This document shows, piece by piece, positions 5,759 through 5,921 of a stretch of 5,921 bases of DNA; the stretch's first letter is position 1, and every line of letters begins with the position of its first letter. Position numbers and translations under genes: made by a program. The DNA is from Synergistaceae bacterium (GTDB lineage: Bacteria; Synergistota; Synergistia; Synergistales; Synergistaceae), in the NCBI GenBank assembly GCA_031274465.1, contig JAISQC010000169.1, positions 1-5,921 on the forward strand, in the 5' to 3' direction. The notes below the pieces were generated by a model. That model was not told where the DNA came from. It searched no databases and worked only from the letters and a program-made list of their open reading frames with translations.

Positions 5759-5921
5759 GCGGCTCTCCAAAACCAGAGGGTTTCATCCTGAAGATGTCCG
5801 GGATCAAAAAAACGTACGCCCAGGTGGAGGTTCTGCACGGGGTCGATTTTTCCTTGAAGTACGGGGAAATACACGCGCTCGTCGGCGAAAACGGCGCGGG
5901 AAAGTCGACGCTCATGAAATG
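5755..5921 (+). CDS. N-terminus of a second sugar ABC transporter ATPase (truncated by window end)
   Basis: The frame is open from 5755 to the right edge and gives 55 full codons. Walker A GENGAGKST is at residues 44-52, preceded by the family pattern ILKMSGIKKTY...VLHGVDFSLKYGEIHALV and followed by LMK. This is the start of an RbsA/MglA-type or related ABC ATPase, similar to but distinct from the one at 1619-3127. The chosen start is TTG 5755, which overlaps the dehydrogenase stop (TTGA) and has GGAGG 9 bases upstream. ATG 5794 would remove the first strand (FILKMSGI) of the ATPase fold, so it is less likely. It suggests that a second importer continues beyond the window. Alternatively it could belong to a Bmp-type nucleoside importer, whose ATPases have the same N-terminus. 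Nothing past the Walker A motif can be judged. Confidence 0.85.
   Translation, partial: MSGSPKPEGFILKMSGIKKTYAQVEVLHGVDFSLKYGEIHALVGENGAGKSTLMK

Overview
This window is part of a sugar uptake and catabolism operon in which every gene reads on the + strand. It looks bacterial, and the coding regions are moderately GC-rich. The genes use ATA (Ile) and AGG (Arg) often despite that GC content. The solute-binding protein has a signal peptide without a good lipobox, which fits a cell with a periplasm. A diderm with mixed codon habits, such as a member of the Synergistota, would fit. That is a weak inference from codon style and gene content; no marker gene is present.

Layout: (1) 2-157 is the C-terminal tail of a gene that starts upstream, most like the end of an FGGY-family carbohydrate kinase. 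(2) 158-406 is an AT-rich intergenic leader with a plausible sigma70-type promoter (207-235), an inverted repeat overlapping its -35 box (195-211) and a second inverted repeat downstream (336-349). (3) 407-4107 encodes a complete ribose/galactose-type (CUT2) ABC importer: periplasmic sugar-binding protein, double-domain ATPase and permease. A strong GC-rich hairpin (1560-1591) lies between the first two genes. (4) 4128-4994 encodes a ketose 3-epimerase of the D-tagatose/D-psicose (D-allulose) 3-epimerase family, with all metal and catalytic residues present. (5) 4991-5758 encodes a classical NAD-type short-chain dehydrogenase. (6) 5755 to the window end is the start of a second CUT2-type sugar ABC ATPase, cut off just after its Walker A motif.

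Genes 4 to 6, and the ATPase/permease pair, are packed with 4-base stop/start overlaps (ATGA, ATGA, TTGA), so the block is probably one translationally coupled transcript. Inferred working model: the importer brings in a rare ketose or polyol, the dehydrogenase interconverts a polyol and a ketose, the epimerase moves the ketose into a common form by inverting C3, and a kinase such as the upstream FGGY protein phosphorylates it. The true substrate cannot be read from the sequence. The most interesting points are the pairing of a free-ketose 3-epimerase with an SDR inside a transporter operon, and the immediate start of a second sugar transporter ATPase. No RNA genes, CRISPR arrays, insertion sequences or clear factor-independent terminators were seen.
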